Notes: generated by a model from the letters alone, not told the origin. DNA of 64,000 nucleotides from Allopusillimonas ginsengisoli (GCF_004153455.1 NZ_SDQE01000003.1:124001-188000), one strand, 5' to 3'; positions 48,428-58,180 are shown, counted from the stretch's first letter. A program made the numbers and translations.

Positions 48428-49477
48428 CTATTGTTGCGGCGCCAGCGGTACATACTGCGTACGCTCGGCAATCTCGCGCAATGTTTGCGCGGGGACCTCG
48501 CCCAAAGTGGTCAGCCAGTGATCGCCTATCCGCGTCCGGAATATATTCATGGCGCCTGTGCTGACGGCTTCGTTGAGGAAGGGAGGGCTTTTGCCCGACC
48601 CATGGGATTCGATAAAGACGGACACCGCGGCCAGGCCATCTGTGAGCACCAGCTGATTGACTTGCTTGCCCCGCTTCATGGTGCGGGTTACTTGCATGAC
48701 TGGCTCATAGCCCGGTGGAAAGGGGATGCGCCAGCCATCCTGGGCCAGATCCACCGGCTTCATGGATGACTCGATGACCTTCCAGCCTTTGGTATTCCAA
48801 CTGGAATTCAGGCCGTCCGGGGTGACCTGGGACCCGATTTCCAGACTGTTGAATGAAATCTGGTCTACGACGCCGCCCGGCCCGATAACCTGCGCTTTAA
48901 GCAGCAGGTGCGTGGTGGTATCGGAGCACAGGCGATAGCCATAGCGATGCTCGTCGCGCGGCACAAGCTCCAGCATGACGCACTCGCGGCCGGCGATGCG
49001 ATAGCCTGCCTGCCCCAGCTTGATGTCGTAGTAGTCTGGGATTTGCCGCCCTTCTCCCAGGATCAACCCGGGAAAGCGATCGCCGCGCTTGTGTTCGAGG
49101 ATCACCACCTTTTTTTCGGGGATCAGGCACTGGGTGACATCGTTGTGGCGGATGAATTCGCGCGGGTCGCCGTCGAGCAATTCGATGCGCTCGCGCTCGC
49201 CCGTGCCATCGACGATGTGCACGATGCGCGAGGATTGCATGGCGGCACCCTGCTGATAGGTGTATATGCCAGAGTAATCGAGGGTACGGGCGGCCACCTG
49301 CAGCTTGTGCAGTATCGCCATGCCGGCCTCGGAGGCATCTGGTGCAGGATTTGCGGCCAACGCAGGCGCAGCCGCAACACAGACAGCCATCAGCAGCAAC
49401 AGACGCGAGAACTGCCCAAAACCTTTTCGGTGCGCCATGACGCCATGGCATGTGACTGCACTGCAATCCATGGGCAT
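48428..49477 (-). CDS. mucB: MucB/RseB, periplasmic negative regulator of sigma-E
   Basis: Binds RseA in the periplasm and blocks its proteolysis until lipoprotein or LPS signals appear. The protein is 349 aa with a signal peptide ending APALA and MucB/RseB N-terminal (DYSGIYTYQQGAAMQSSRIVHIVDGTGERERIELLDGDPRE) and C-terminal domains. The ATG at 49477 overlaps the rseA stop (TAATG); the more natural signal peptide begins at an internal Met (49438, MAHRKGFGQF), so the true start may be there. Confidence 0.93.
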   Translation of the reverse strand: MPMDCSAVTCHGVMAHRKGFGQFSRLLLLMAVCVAAAPALAANPAPDASEAGMAILHKLQVAARTLDYSGIYTYQQGAAMQSSRIVHIVDGTGERERIELLDGDPREFIRHNDVTQCLIPEKKVVILEHKRGDRFPGLILGEGRQIPDYYDIKLGQAGYRIAGRECVMLELVPRDEHRYGYRLCSDTTTHLLLKAQVIGPGGVVDQISFNSLEIGSQVTPDGLNSSWNTKGWKVIESSMKPVDLAQDGWRIPFPPGYEPVMQVTRTMKRGKQVNQLVLTDGLAAVSVFIESHGSGKSPPFLNEAVSTGAMNIFRTRIGDHWLTTLGEVPAQTLREIAERTQYVPLAPQQ

Positions 49478-49965
49478 TACCGAGACACCTCGAAAGAGGC
49501 GCGCCTGACGGGGCTTGCGCCAACGATTTCGCGATGCGCCTCGAGATAATCGCCCAGGCTGGCATCTTCGCTGGCGTTCGCCATGACCTGAACACCGCCC
49601 AAGCCTTCGTCTTCAGTGAAATACGGCAGGGCCACCCATACCACCGAGGCAACGGCCGCCGCCACCGCCAGGCCGGACAGGCCCATGCGCAAATGGCTAT
49701 GGCGGCCAAGGCGAGGCGCAACGATATGCGGTTCGGCATCAATGGCCTTGGATATCCGGGCGTAGAAAAAATCGGTCGGCTTGATGGCAAGATCGGGATT
49801 GCGCAGCGTATCGCCGATAAGATGATAGGTATCCCATACTTGCCGGCCGTAGGGGGTATCCAGCTCTTCTGGGCGTATCTCGCCTTCTCCGTCTATCCAT
49901 GTTGAGACGGACGCCTCCCAGGAGGCTTGCTCCTGGTCATGTATTGATTGATCGGCGACTTGCAT
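49477..49965 (-). CDS. rseA: Anti-sigma-E factor RseA/MucA
   Basis: Inner-membrane anti-sigma factor that holds sigma-E inactive. The protein is 162 aa with an N-terminal cytoplasmic RseA domain (SVSTWIDGEGEIRPEELDTPYGRQVWDTYHLIGDTLR), one transmembrane helix at about residues 94-114 (GLSGLAVAAAVASVVWVALPYF), and a periplasmic tail. I chose the ATG at 49965 because AAGGAG is 7 nt upstream; the frame remains open to 49998 inside rpoE. It overlaps mucB by the TAATG. Confidence 0.93.
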   Translation of the reverse strand: MQVADQSIHDQEQASWEASVSTWIDGEGEIRPEELDTPYGRQVWDTYHLIGDTLRNPDLAIKPTDFFYARISKAIDAEPHIVAPRLGRHSHLRMGLSGLAVAAAVASVVWVALPYFTEDEGLGGVQVMANASEDASLGDYLEAHREIVGASPVRRASFEVSR

Positions 49966-49975
49966 TCGTGGCTCC

Positions 49976-50575
49976 TTACCAGCGACGTTCAGACTCATTG
50001 CCCAGCACGGGGCGCAGTTGCGCGGCGATAGCCTCGCGAGCCCGGAAAATCCGGGAGCGGACCGTGCCTATCGGGCAGCCCATACTTTGAGCGATGTCTT
50101 CGTAGCTCATACCTTCGATCTCACGCAACACAATAGCAGTTCGCAATTCTTCCGGTAAGGTATTCATGGCCGCGTTGACGGTTTCAACGATTTCGCGGCT
50201 GGCCACCATCGATTCCGGGGTGCTATTGTCAGTTAGGTTGTCAATTTGGCTAAAAGTTTCACCGTCCTCGGTTTCGATTGCATTTAGCGTGATCGGGCGG
50301 CGCATGCTGGCGGACTGCCAATTGCGCGCCGTATTGATGGCAATACGATACAACCAGGTATAAAAAGCGCTGTCTCCGCGAAACTGCGGCAGTGCGCGAT
50401 AGGCCTTGATAAAGGCCTCCTGGGCCACGTCTTCGATGTCGGCGGGGTCACGTATCATGCGTGCCAGCAGACGCATTATTTTGCGCTGGTATTTGAGAAC
50501 GAGCAGGTCGAAGGCGCGCTTGTCGCCGCGTTGCACGCGGGCGACAAGTTCAGCATCGACGTCGCGTTCACTCAT
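49976..50575 (-). CDS. rpoE: RNA polymerase sigma factor RpoE (AlgU)
   Basis: Extracytoplasmic-function sigma factor for envelope stress. The protein is 199 aa with region 2 (AFDLLVLKYQRKIMRLLARMIRDPADIEDVAQEAFIKAYRALPQFRGDSAFYTWLYRIAINTARNW) and region 4 (LPEELRTAIVLREIEGMSYEDIAQSMGCPIGTVRSRIFRARE). The ATG overlaps the stop of the preceding small gene as ATGA. The order rpoE-rseA-mucB-mucD is the standard sigma-E module. Confidence 0.98.
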   Translation of the reverse strand: MSERDVDAELVARVQRGDKRAFDLLVLKYQRKIMRLLARMIRDPADIEDVAQEAFIKAYRALPQFRGDSAFYTWLYRIAINTARNWQSASMRRPITLNAIETEDGETFSQIDNLTDNSTPESMVASREIVETVNAAMNTLPEELRTAIVLREIEGMSYEDIAQSMGCPIGTVRSRIFRAREAIAAQLRPVLGNESERRW

Positions 50576-51072
50576 GCTTTTTCCTTGTTCAGGGCACGCT
50601 CGGGCATGGCAGCCTGCCTGGCCACCTGCAACCGCAATTGCCGCCAGTCTGGCCCGGACAGACTGGATTTCCAGATCGACAGATCACAGTGTGCCGCCGG
50701 CGCGTCTGGGTCCGCCCTCTGGAATCTGAGCGTCACCCAGGCCGGCGCAAGCCAGGCGTGTGCAAGACGCAACACGCCCCGCTGGCCCGGGTCAAGCTCC
50801 CAGAAGCCAGACTCGTGCAGGGACAATATACCCGCAAACGGGAAAGGTTTGCGTCCCAGCATTCGCAAAAAAGCCAGGAGACGGGTGTGCCGGATCTCCC
50901 AGCGGTACCGAGGAATGGCCCGCGCGAATTGCGCCCGTGGGCGCCGGTAAGGCGAGACGGGCGCTGCGCGCGCCGTGCCTTGAGCTGTGGCGTCGCCCGG
51001 CATGGCCGGACCACGCGCCGCGGATGCAGCCGGATGCACCAGGCGGGGCCCCAGCCTAAATCCTCCGGACAA
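50572..51072 (-). CDS. YgfX-like small protein between fabF and rpoE
   Basis: 166 aa if read from 51072, which overlaps the fabF stop by 17 nt; an ATG at 51003 would give a shorter form. The C-terminal half (SLHESGFWELDPGQRGVLRLAHAWLAPAWVTLRF) resembles the soluble part of the YgfX family, which in E. coli is an inner-membrane protein paired with SdhE. The two N-terminal membrane helices of YgfX are not evident here; the N-terminus is instead Arg- and Pro-rich. Its stop overlaps the rpoE ATG (ATGA), so it is translated with rpoE. The family assignment is tentative. Confidence 0.65.
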   Translation of the reverse strand: MSGGFRLGPRLVHPAASAARGPAMPGDATAQGTARAAPVSPYRRPRAQFARAIPRYRWEIRHTRLLAFLRMLGRKPFPFAGILSLHESGFWELDPGQRGVLRLAHAWLAPAWVTLRFQRADPDAPAAHCDLSIWKSSLSGPDWRQLRLQVARQAAMPERALNKEKA

Positions 51073-52285
51073 TCATGGAACCGTTGGTGCCGCCGAACCC
51101 AAAGGAATTGGAAAGCGCAACGTCGATCTTGATGTCGCGCGCTTCGTTGGCGCAGTAGTCAAGGTCGCACTCAGGATCCTGATTGAAGATGTTGATGGTG
51201 GGCGGCGAAACCTGGTTGTACACAGCCAATGTGGTGAACACCGCCTCGATGCCGCCCGCAGCGCCCAGCAAATGCCCGGTCATGGACTTGGTCGAGTTGA
51301 CGACGAGCTTCTTGGCGTGGTCGCCGAAAGCCAGCTTGAGGGCTTCGGTTTCGTTCTTGTCGCCCAGCGGCGTGGATGTGCCGTGTGCGTTGATGTATTG
51401 CACTTCGTCGGGGTTGATGCCGCCGCTGCGCAATGCATTGACCATGCCGCGCCGGGGGCCGTCGCGATCAGGGGAGGTGATGTGGTGAGCGTCGGAGCTC
51501 ATGCCATAGCCCACGAACTCGCCATAGATGCGGGCGCCGCGCTTGCGCGCATGTTCGTACTCTTCGAGCACCAGCGCGCCCGCGCCTTCTCCGAGCACGA
51601 ATCCATCGCGGTCGCGATCCCAGGGACGCGAGGCAGTGGTAGGGTCGTCGTTGCGGGTAGACAGGGCGCGCATGGCGGCAAAGCCCCCAATGCCGAGCGG
51701 CGACACGGTTGATTCGGCCCCCCCTGCAATCATGACATCGGCGTCGCCATACTCAATGAGCCGAGCGGCGTCGCCGATGGAATGCAGGCCCGTCGTGCAG
51801 GCGGACACCACCGCGTAGCTGGGGCCTTTCAGGCCCAGTTGAATGGACAGCTGGCCGGAAATGAGATTGATGAGCGAGGCAGGAACGAAGAACGGCGAAA
51901 TACGGCGCGCACCACGCTCCAGGTATTCGGTCTGGGTTTCTTCGATGCGTGGCAGCCCGCCTATGCCAGACCCCAGGATGACGCCATGGCGGTCTGCGTT
52001 GGCGTCGGTGATTTCCAACCCCGAATCGCGCCAGGCCTGCACGCCCGCCGCCAGGCCGTAATGGATAAAGGTATCCATCTGCTTGGCCTCTTTGGCGGAG
52101 ATGTACTGTGTGACATCGAAACCCTTGACCTCACCCGCTATACGGGCACTAAGCGCGGACGCATCAAAGCGAGTGATGCTGCCGATACCCGAACGCCCGT
52201 TGACGATATTGTCCCATGCGCTGTCCAGATCGTTGCCGACCGGCGACACAATACCCAGGCCGGTAATGACGACACGTCGTTTCAC
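51056..52285 (-). CDS. fabF: 3-Oxoacyl-ACP synthase II (KAS II)
   Basis: Elongates acyl-ACP in fatty acid synthesis. The protein is 409 aa with catalytic Cys in VVSACTTG, His in NAHGTSTPLGDKNE and His in SMTGHLLGAAGG. The start is a GTG at 52285 (VKRRVVITGLG), supported by AGGAG 8 nt upstream; the open frame extends further upstream without coding character. It is 153 nt after acpP, with an inverted repeat in between, and it leads into the small gene and rpoE with overlaps. Confidence 0.97.
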   Translation of the reverse strand: MKRRVVITGLGIVSPVGNDLDSAWDNIVNGRSGIGSITRFDASALSARIAGEVKGFDVTQYISAKEAKQMDTFIHYGLAAGVQAWRDSGLEITDANADRHGVILGSGIGGLPRIEETQTEYLERGARRISPFFVPASLINLISGQLSIQLGLKGPSYAVVSACTTGLHSIGDAARLIEYGDADVMIAGGAESTVSPLGIGGFAAMRALSTRNDDPTTASRPWDRDRDGFVLGEGAGALVLEEYEHARKRGARIYGEFVGYGMSSDAHHITSPDRDGPRRGMVNALRSGGINPDEVQYINAHGTSTPLGDKNETEALKLAFGDHAKKLVVNSTKSMTGHLLGAAGGIEAVFTTLAVYNQVSPPTINIFNQDPECDLDYCANEARDIKIDVALSNSFGFGGTNGSMIVRRI

Positions 52286-52304
52286 GGATGACTCCTGAAT
52301 GAAA

Positions 52305-52393
52305 AAGGCGGTTTGAAGTGAACAAGCGCACCACCCAGCCAAGGCAACGGCAGCCCGGGCAGGACAGCGGGACTATTCCCTAGAAACCGCCTT
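52305..52393 (-). promoter_or_regulatory. Long-range inverted repeat in the acpP-fabF intergenic region
   Basis: Perfect 10-bp arms (AAGGCGGTTT at 52305-52314, AAACCGCCTT at 52384-52393) with a 69-nt loop region. On the mRNA, the second arm lies about 5 nt before the fabF Shine-Dalgarno. It could form a closing stem that affects fabF translation or shortens transcripts after acpP. No T tract follows. Confidence 0.55.
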
Positions 52394-52438
52394 GGGACGA
52401 CGCAGCGTATTACCCGCGCGTCGACCGGAAAGTTGATT

Positions 52439-52678
52439 TTACTGCTTGCTGTGCGAGTTGATGTAATCAACAGCTTGCTGAACCGTCGTGATTTTTTCGG
52501 CCTCTTCGTCCGGAATCTCGGTTTCGAATTCGTCTTCGAGTGCCATCACGAGCTCGACCATATCGAGCGAATCGGCACCGAGGTCGTCAAGGAAGGAAGA
52601 TTCGTTCTTGATCTCGGCTTCGTTAACGCCAAGTTGTTCAGCGACGATCTTCTTGACGCGCTGTTCGATGCTTTCCAT
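52439..52678 (-). CDS. acpP: Acyl carrier protein
   Basis: Carries the growing acyl chain on a 4'-phosphopantetheine. The protein is 79 aa, acidic, with Ser37 in [10 protein letters not shown]. The ATG at 52678 is the normal [10 protein letters not shown] start. A good -10 (TATAAT, minus strand, 52710-52715) lies 32 nt upstream, but the -35 is poor. It sits between fabG and fabF, as in most proteobacteria. Confidence 0.98.
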   Translation of the reverse strand: MESIEQRVKKIVAEQLGVNEAEIKNESSFLDDLGADSLDMVELVMALEDEFETEIPDEEAEKITTVQQAVDYINSHSKQ

Positions 52679-52862
52679 GCAGATCTCCAAGTGGGGAAAA
52701 TTCCCGCGAATTATAGCCAAACGAAAAATTTATTGGTGCTGGCCATGATAAAAAATGGCATTACCTGTTTGAGAAAGCCTGCAATGGGCAGGCGCGCATC
52801 CCCAACAGGAACACCTCTAAACCGAACAGATTTTACCCTACAGGAGGGCAAAGTTCGGTGAA

Positions 52863-53606
52863 TTACATGTACATTCCGCCATTCACGTGCAGGGTCGTAC
52901 CCGTAATGTAGCCTGCCTGCGGTCCGGCCAGAAAGGCGACGGCAGCCGCCACATCCTGGACATCGCCCAGGCGGCCCAGCGGAATTTGCGACAGAATAGC
53001 CGACGTTTGCCCGTCGTTGAGCGCACGTGTCATGTCGGTATCGATAAAGCCAGGCGCCACACAGTTGACGGTAATGCCACGGCTGCCCAGCTCGCGCGCC
53101 AGCGCGCGCGACAATCCTGCTACACCGGCCTTGGCAGCGGCATAATTGGCCTGGCCTGCATTGCCGATGGAGCCGATCACCGAAGTAATGTTGATGATGC
53201 GGCCGGCCCGCGCTTTCATCATCGGCCTGGTCACCGCCTTGGCAAGCCTGAACACCGAGGAAAGATTGGTATCGATGACCGCCTGCCAATCGTCATCCTT
53301 GAGACGCATGGCCAGGTTATCTCTGGTGATGCCGGCGTTGTTGACCAGGATGTGAGGCCCGCCCTCGGCAGACAATTCGGCAACGAGCTGATCACACCCC
53401 GCCGCGTCGGTAACGTTCAAGACCACGCCCCGGCCGCCCGAGGCTGACAGCATGTCGGAAATGGCCTGCGCACCGGATTCGGACGTCGCCGTGCCCACGA
53501 CGCGCGCGCCTTGCGCAGCCAGCTCGAGGGCAATCGCCTTGCCGATGCCGCGCGTCGCACCGGTAACCAGCGCGATCTTGCCTTCCAGTTGTTGTGTATT
53601 TTGCAT
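52863..53606 (-). CDS. fabG: 3-Oxoacyl-ACP reductase
   Basis: NADPH-dependent reduction of 3-oxoacyl-ACP. The protein is 247 aa, a short-chain dehydrogenase with TGATRGIGKAIA at the N-terminus, NNAG, and the catalytic Ser-Tyr-Lys in SVIGSIGNAGQANYAAAKAG. The ATG at 53606 has GGAGGA about 8 nt upstream. It is 12 nt after fabD; a gap of 184 nt with the probable acpP promoter follows. Confidence 0.98.
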   Translation of the reverse strand: MQNTQQLEGKIALVTGATRGIGKAIALELAAQGARVVGTATSESGAQAISDMLSASGGRGVVLNVTDAAGCDQLVAELSAEGGPHILVNNAGITRDNLAMRLKDDDWQAVIDTNLSSVFRLAKAVTRPMMKARAGRIINITSVIGSIGNAGQANYAAAKAGVAGLSRALARELGSRGITVNCVAPGFIDTDMTRALNDGQTSAILSQIPLGRLGDVQDVAAAVAFLAGPQAGYITGTTLHVNGGMYM

Positions 53607-53617
53607 TCAGTCCTCCT

Positions 53618-54550
53618 TCAGTCCTTCAGGGTATCCAAAGCCGCCTGCAAGGATGCAGGATCGGTGATGGCCAAGCCGACCAGATCGCGGTCAATGCGTT
53701 TGGTCAGCCCCGCCAGCACCTTGCCAGGGCCGCATTCGACCACATGGGTAACCCCTTGAGCCTTCATGGCATGCAAAGTTTCCACCCAGCGCACCGGATG
53801 CCACGCCTGACGGACCAGCGCATCGCGGATGGCCGCTGGATCCTGCGGGCTGGCCACATCCACATTGTTGATCAAAGGCATGGCGGGCGCACCGATGGCC
53901 ATTTGCGCCAAGGCGCGCTGCAATACTTCGGCCGCCGGCTTGAGCAGGCTGGAATGAAATGGCGCAGACACGGGCAGTACGAGCGCGCGCTTGGCGCCTT
54001 GCTCGCGCGCCAGATCGCAGGCGCGTTCAACAGCACCCTTGTGTCCTGCAATCACGACCTGCGCCGGCGCATTGAAATTGACGGCCTCGACAATTTCGCC
54101 CTGCGCAGCCCGCGCACAGACGTCTCTGACCGCGTCGTCGGACAGGCCGAGAATGGCGGCCATGCCACCCGTGCCAACCGGCACCGCCGCCTGCATGGCA
54201 TCCGCCCTGATGCGCACAATGCGTACGGCGTCTTCGAGCGACAAGGCACCGGCAGCCACCAAGGCGGAATACTCGCCCAGGCTATGTCCGGCAACGATGT
54301 CTGGCCGCCTGCCGCCAGCCTGCAACCATGCCCGGTAAACGCCCACCGCTGCGGTCAGCATGACGGGCTGCGTATTGGTGGTGAGATTCAGATCGTCGGC
54401 AGGCCCCTGCGCGATCAAGGTGCCAAGATCCTGCTCCAGCGCTTGTGAGGCTTGGACCAGCGTGTCGGCCACGGCCGTGTTGCCAGCCCAGGCATCCAGC
54501 ATGCCGACCGATTGCGAACCCTGTCCAGGGAAAACAAAAGCGATTTTCAT
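53618..54550 (-). CDS. fabD: Malonyl-CoA:ACP transacylase
   Basis: Loads malonyl groups on ACP. The protein is 310 aa with the N-terminal motif FPGQGSQSVGM and the nucleophilic Ser in GHSLGEYSAL near residue 92; the second catalytic residue, His, lies in APFHSSLL. It is 65 nt downstream of fabH and 12 nt upstream of fabG. Confidence 0.98.
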   Translation of the reverse strand: MKIAFVFPGQGSQSVGMLDAWAGNTAVADTLVQASQALEQDLGTLIAQGPADDLNLTTNTQPVMLTAAVGVYRAWLQAGGRRPDIVAGHSLGEYSALVAAGALSLEDAVRIVRIRADAMQAAVPVGTGGMAAILGLSDDAVRDVCARAAQGEIVEAVNFNAPAQVVIAGHKGAVERACDLAREQGAKRALVLPVSAPFHSSLLKPAAEVLQRALAQMAIGAPAMPLINNVDVASPQDPAAIRDALVRQAWHPVRWVETLHAMKAQGVTHVVECGPGKVLAGLTKRIDRDLVGLAITDPASLQAALDTLKD

Positions 54551-54614
54551 GAATTAAGGGCAATATAGAGGTTGAAGGAAACCAGCCAGTCGGCCGGCGG
54601 TTCGACGGCTGACG

Positions 54615-55589
54615 CTACATGCGTGACAGTACGGAACCCCAGGTAAAGCCGCCGCCAACGCCTTGCATCAGCACCAGATCGCCAGATTTGATGCGGCCGT
54701 CGCGTCGTGCAACATCCAGCGCCAGCGGTACGCTGGCAGCCGAGGTGTTGGCATGCTGGTCAACGGTAATGACCACTTTGTCTTCGGAGATACCCAGACG
54801 ACGCCCAAGAAAGTTGATGATACGCACGTTGGCCTGATGCGGCACCAGCCAGTCGATGTGTGTAAAGTCGACGCCGGCCTGATCACAGACCTCGTGAGCC
54901 GATCTGGCGAGCGATGTGACGGCCAGCTTGAACACGGCCTGGCCATCCATGCGCAGGAAGGGATCGCCCACGACCTTGCCATGCGCAACATTGCCTGCGG
55001 CGCACAATATCCTGGACTGACTACCGTCGGCGTGAAGCTTTGCGCCCAAAATGCCCGGCTGGTCTTGGGCGCTCAATACCACCGCACCCGCGCCATCGCC
55101 AAAGAGCACGCAGGTGCTTCGATCGTTCCAGTCGAGAATCCTGGAAAAGACTTCGGCGCCAATGACCAATGCCGTATTCGCCCTTCCGGCCTGAATAAAG
55201 GCATCGGCCGTGGACAGCGCATAGACGAAGCCGCTGCATACGGCCTGCACGTCAAAGGCTGCCCCGCCTGATGCGCCCAGTTGATCCTGCACAAGGCAAG
55301 CGGTGCTGGGGAAGACGAAATCCGGCGTGGAGGTGGCAACAATGATGAGGTCGACCTGTGCCGCATCGATGCCTGCGTTCTCGAGGGCAGCCTGCGCCGC
55401 CCTGGTGGCCAGTTGGCTGGTGGTCATGCCGGGATCGGCAATATGGCGCTGGCGGATGCCCGTGCGCTCCACAATCCAGGTATCGGAAGTTTCTATTTGC
55501 CGCGTCGCAAGGTCTGCGGCCAAATCGTCATTGCTTACTATGCGAGGAGGCAGGTAGCCACCCGACCCGATTATCTTGGCATAAGGCAT
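54615..55589 (-). CDS. fabH: 3-Oxoacyl-ACP synthase III (KAS III)
   Basis: Starts fatty acid synthesis by condensing acetyl-CoA with malonyl-ACP. The protein is 324 aa with catalytic Cys in [13 protein letters not shown] near residue 113, His in VPHQANVRI and Asn in [10 protein letters not shown]. It is 20 nt after plsX, the standard pair. Confidence 0.98.
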   Translation of the reverse strand: MPYAKIIGSGGYLPPRIVSNDDLAADLATRQIETSDTWIVERTGIRQRHIADPGMTTSQLATRAAQAALENAGIDAAQVDLIIVATSTPDFVFPSTACLVQDQLGASGGAAFDVQAVCSGFVYALSTADAFIQAGRANTALVIGAEVFSRILDWNDRSTCVLFGDGAGAVVLSAQDQPGILGAKLHADGSQSRILCAAGNVAHGKVVGDPFLRMDGQAVFKLAVTSLARSAHEVCDQAGVDFTHIDWLVPHQANVRIINFLGRRLGISEDKVVITVDQHANTSAASVPLALDVARRDGRIKSGDLVLMQGVGGGFTWGSVLSRM

Positions 55590-55609
55590 GGTGCTATCCA
55601 GGTACCTGG

Positions 55610-56695
55610 CTAAAGCCCAGGATCAGAAGATTCGTTGGTGGGGGCGGCTGCCTTGGCTGCCGCTTCCTGAAGGCTCAGGCGCAGGCTGTCGATGGCCTTG
55701 GTCGTGCCTTCGAGCAAACCGTTGTGCACTGCCCCGCGCGCGCGCTGCAGTGCCCAGCCAAACGCATAGGCGTCGGCCGAGCCGTGGCTTTTTATGACTA
55801 TGCCGCGCAAGCCCAGCAAGGCAGCGCCATTGTAGCGTCGATTGTCGACCCGGTCGCGCAGACGATTGAGCGCCGGCTTGGCAAGTGCGCCCGTTGCCAG
55901 CGACCAGGCGTCGCGCGTGAACTCGGCTCGCATCATGGTGGCGATCATCTTGGCGACACCTTCGATCGACTTGAGCACGACATTGCCCACGAAACCGTCG
56001 CAGACAATGACGTCGACAGTACCCTTGCAGATGTCGTCGCCTTCGACATTGCCGTAGAAGTTCAGGGCGCTGCCGCGCAACAGCTCCGCGGCCTGTTTGA
56101 CCACTTCGTTGCCCTTGATGACCTCTTCACCGATATTGAGCAGCCCAATGGTGGGATGCTCGCGATGATCGACGGTGGACGCCAGCGCCGACCCCATGAT
56201 GGCAAACTGAAGCAGATGTTCTGCAGAGCAATCGACGTTGGCGCCCAGGTCCAGCATGGTGGTCGCCCCGCCCTTGACATTGGGAATGGACGTTGCAATC
56301 GCCGGACGGTCTATGCCATCCAGCGTTTTGAGCACATAACGCGAAATGGCCATCCACGCGCCGGTATTACCCGCGGAAATGCAGGCATCGGCCCGACCAT
56401 CCTTGACAGCCTGAGCTGCGACACGCATGGACGAGTCTTTTTTCCGACGCAGCGCCACCTCGACGGAGTCATCCATCAGGATGATTTCGGAGGCAGGAAG
56501 AATTTCGTACCAGTCGCGAGGCAGTTGCCTGCCCACCCCTTTGAGGGCGTCTTCGATGGCGGCAGGCTGGCCCGCGAGCAGGAAGCGCGTATCAGGGTTT
56601 TGCAAGGCGAATTGATAGGCAGCCGGAATAGTGACCGGCAGGCCTATGTCGCCGCCCATGCAATCGATGGCGATGCGAATTTCAGTTGCGGACAT
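55610..56695 (-). CDS. plsX: Phosphate acyltransferase PlsX
   Basis: Makes acyl-phosphate from acyl-ACP for phospholipid synthesis. The protein is 361 aa with the N-terminal [11 protein letters not shown] motif and [10 protein letters not shown] near residue 105. The C-terminus is a Pro/Ala tail. It is 47 nt downstream of rpmF, the usual order rpmF-plsX-fabH. Confidence 0.97.
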   Translation of the reverse strand: MSATEIRIAIDCMGGDIGLPVTIPAAYQFALQNPDTRFLLAGQPAAIEDALKGVGRQLPRDWYEILPASEIILMDDSVEVALRRKKDSSMRVAAQAVKDGRADACISAGNTGAWMAISRYVLKTLDGIDRPAIATSIPNVKGGATTMLDLGANVDCSAEHLLQFAIMGSALASTVDHREHPTIGLLNIGEEVIKGNEVVKQAAELLRGSALNFYGNVEGDDICKGTVDVIVCDGFVGNVVLKSIEGVAKMIATMMRAEFTRDAWSLATGALAKPALNRLRDRVDNRRYNGAALLGLRGIVIKSHGSADAYAFGWALQRARGAVHNGLLEGTTKAIDSLRLSLQEAAAKAAAPTNESSDPGL

Positions 56696-56742
56696 CAGGT
56701 GCGCAAACTGTGGCTTTTGCAGTGTGCGTGCAAAACGGCCGA

Positions 56743-56925
56743 TTATTCGTCGTTTTTGGTCTTGATGACTTTACGGCCGCGATAGATGCCGTTGGGGCTG
56801 ATGTGGTGACGAAGATGAAGCTCGCCCGAAGTGGGTTCGATCGCGGTGGCAGGCGCCGTGATGAAATCGTGCGAACGGTGCATGCCACGCTTGGACGGGC
56901 TTTTCTTGTTTTGCTGAACGGCCAT
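56743..56925 (-). CDS. rpmF: 50S ribosomal protein L32
   Basis: 60 aa. The N-terminus [20 protein letters not shown] is typical. The zinc-binding Cys pairs of some L32 forms are absent, so this is the Cys-free type ([18 protein letters not shown] at the end). It lies 64 nt after the DUF177 gene, its normal partner. Confidence 0.98.
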   Translation of the reverse strand: MAVQQNKKSPSKRGMHRSHDFITAPATAIEPTSGELHLRHHISPNGIYRGRKVIKTKNDE

Positions 56926-56989
56926 GATTACTCCTGTAAGCGGATGGCGTATTTTACGCGACGATCCGCAAGTTGAATGCTGCGTTGAA

Positions 56990-57517
56990 TCAATCTTTCT
57001 TCAGTTTTCCCAGCACCGCGAATGGCGAGGGCCGGGCATCATCGCTGCCGGAATCCGCGAGAGCTTCGGGCAGCGACGGGCATACTTCGTGCTTGGGCAC
57101 ATACGGCAGGGCGAGGATGAGTTCATCTTCGACCAGGGCAAGAACATCCATGCGCTGAGTGCCAACTATACGCTCGGTGACTTCGTCCTCGTCTTCCTCG
57201 CGCGCCTCCAGGGCGTCGAGCTCTGCTTCGGATTTCATTACCTGCAGCGTGTTTTCGGCTTGCACCTGATACACAAAGGGCTGCATGCAGCGCTGACAGA
57301 CCAGCACCGGACAAGCCCTGATGCCAACATGCAGCCAGTGGCGCCCGACCGTATCGGTTTCGCCCTTGAGCGACCACGACACCATGGCGTTATCCTGTTG
57401 CGCGGGCAGGTCGCCAACAAGGCGCTCAAAGCGAACAATCGGCGTCTCGCCCTGCACATCAGACCCAGAGCGAACCAGCCCGAAGCTATCGATGTATTGC
57501 GTGCCACCCTGCTGCAT
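56990..57517 (-). CDS. DUF177 (YceD-family) protein
   Basis: 175 aa; a conserved partner of rpmF, linked to 23S rRNA accumulation and large-subunit assembly in bacteria and plastids. Family elements are [13 protein letters not shown], with the CxxC pair, and the acidic segment [24 protein letters not shown] chose the ATG at 57517 with AAGGTGG about 9 nt upstream; a GTG four codons upstream is in frame. It is divergent from maf across 90 nt. Confidence 0.92.
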   Translation of the reverse strand: MQQGGTQYIDSFGLVRSGSDVQGETPIVRFERLVGDLPAQQDNAMVSWSLKGETDTVGRHWLHVGIRACPVLVCQRCMQPFVYQVQAENTLQVMKSEAELDALEAREEDEDEVTERIVGTQRMDVLALVEDELILALPYVPKHEVCPSLPEALADSGSDDARPSPFAVLGKLKKD

Positions 57518-57607
57518 GAATAAAGCCACCTTACCGTGCTTTCAAGCACAAGGAAAACGTTAGATAATAGCGTGTTCCGGTATTTACAGTCAAACATTCA
57601 CTCGCCT

Positions 57608-58180
57608 ATGCGTCTCATCCTGGCATCAAGTTCCCCCTACCGCCGCGAATTGCTCCTGCGATTGGGCCTGCCCTTTGCCGCAGAATCGCCCGACATCGAC
57701 GAAAACCCGCTCCCCGGCGAAAAACCCGCCGACCTGGCGCTGCGCCTGTCTCTGGCCAAAGCCCAGGCCGTGGCCAGCCGCTACCCGGGCGATCTCGTTA
57801 TTGGCTCGGATCAGGTCGCCACACTCAATGGCGCCCCCATCGGCAAGCCCGGAAACTTCGAGCGTGCCCGCGCACAACTTGAAGCGCTCAGCGGCCAGGC
57901 CGTAGAATTCCATAGTGCGCTTTGCGTAACCGACGGTCAGCGTACGGAATCCGACGATGTAATCACCGAATGTCGTTTTCGCACACTGACGCCACTGGAA
58001 ATCACCCAGTACCTGCACCGCGAACAGCCATACGATACCGCGGGCAGCGCCAAGGCCGAAGGCCTGGGCATCGCATTGATGGACAGCATGCGGTCAGACG
58101 ACCCGACCGCCATCATTGGCCTGCCGCTCATTGCGCTGTGCCGAATGCTGCGCAGTTTCGGACTCAACCCGATAGGCTGA
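57608..58180 (+). CDS. Maf-family nucleotide pyrophosphatase (YceF subfamily)
   Basis: 190 aa. The N-terminal motif LILASSSPYRRELLLRLGL is the Maf signature, with GSDQVATLNG and KAEGLGIALMDSM following. The YceF group hydrolyses 7-methyl-GTP. The start is the ATG at 57608 (MRLILASSS), though the frame is open to 57536. The adjacent DUF177-rpmF genes on the other strand match the common maf-yceD-rpmF arrangement. Confidence 0.94.
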   Translation: MRLILASSSPYRRELLLRLGLPFAAESPDIDENPLPGEKPADLALRLSLAKAQAVASRYPGDLVIGSDQVATLNGAPIGKPGNFERARAQLEALSGQAVEFHSALCVTDGQRTESDDVITECRFRTLTPLEITQYLHREQPYDTAGSAKAEGLGIALMDSMRSDDPTAIIGLPLIALCRMLRSFGLNPIG

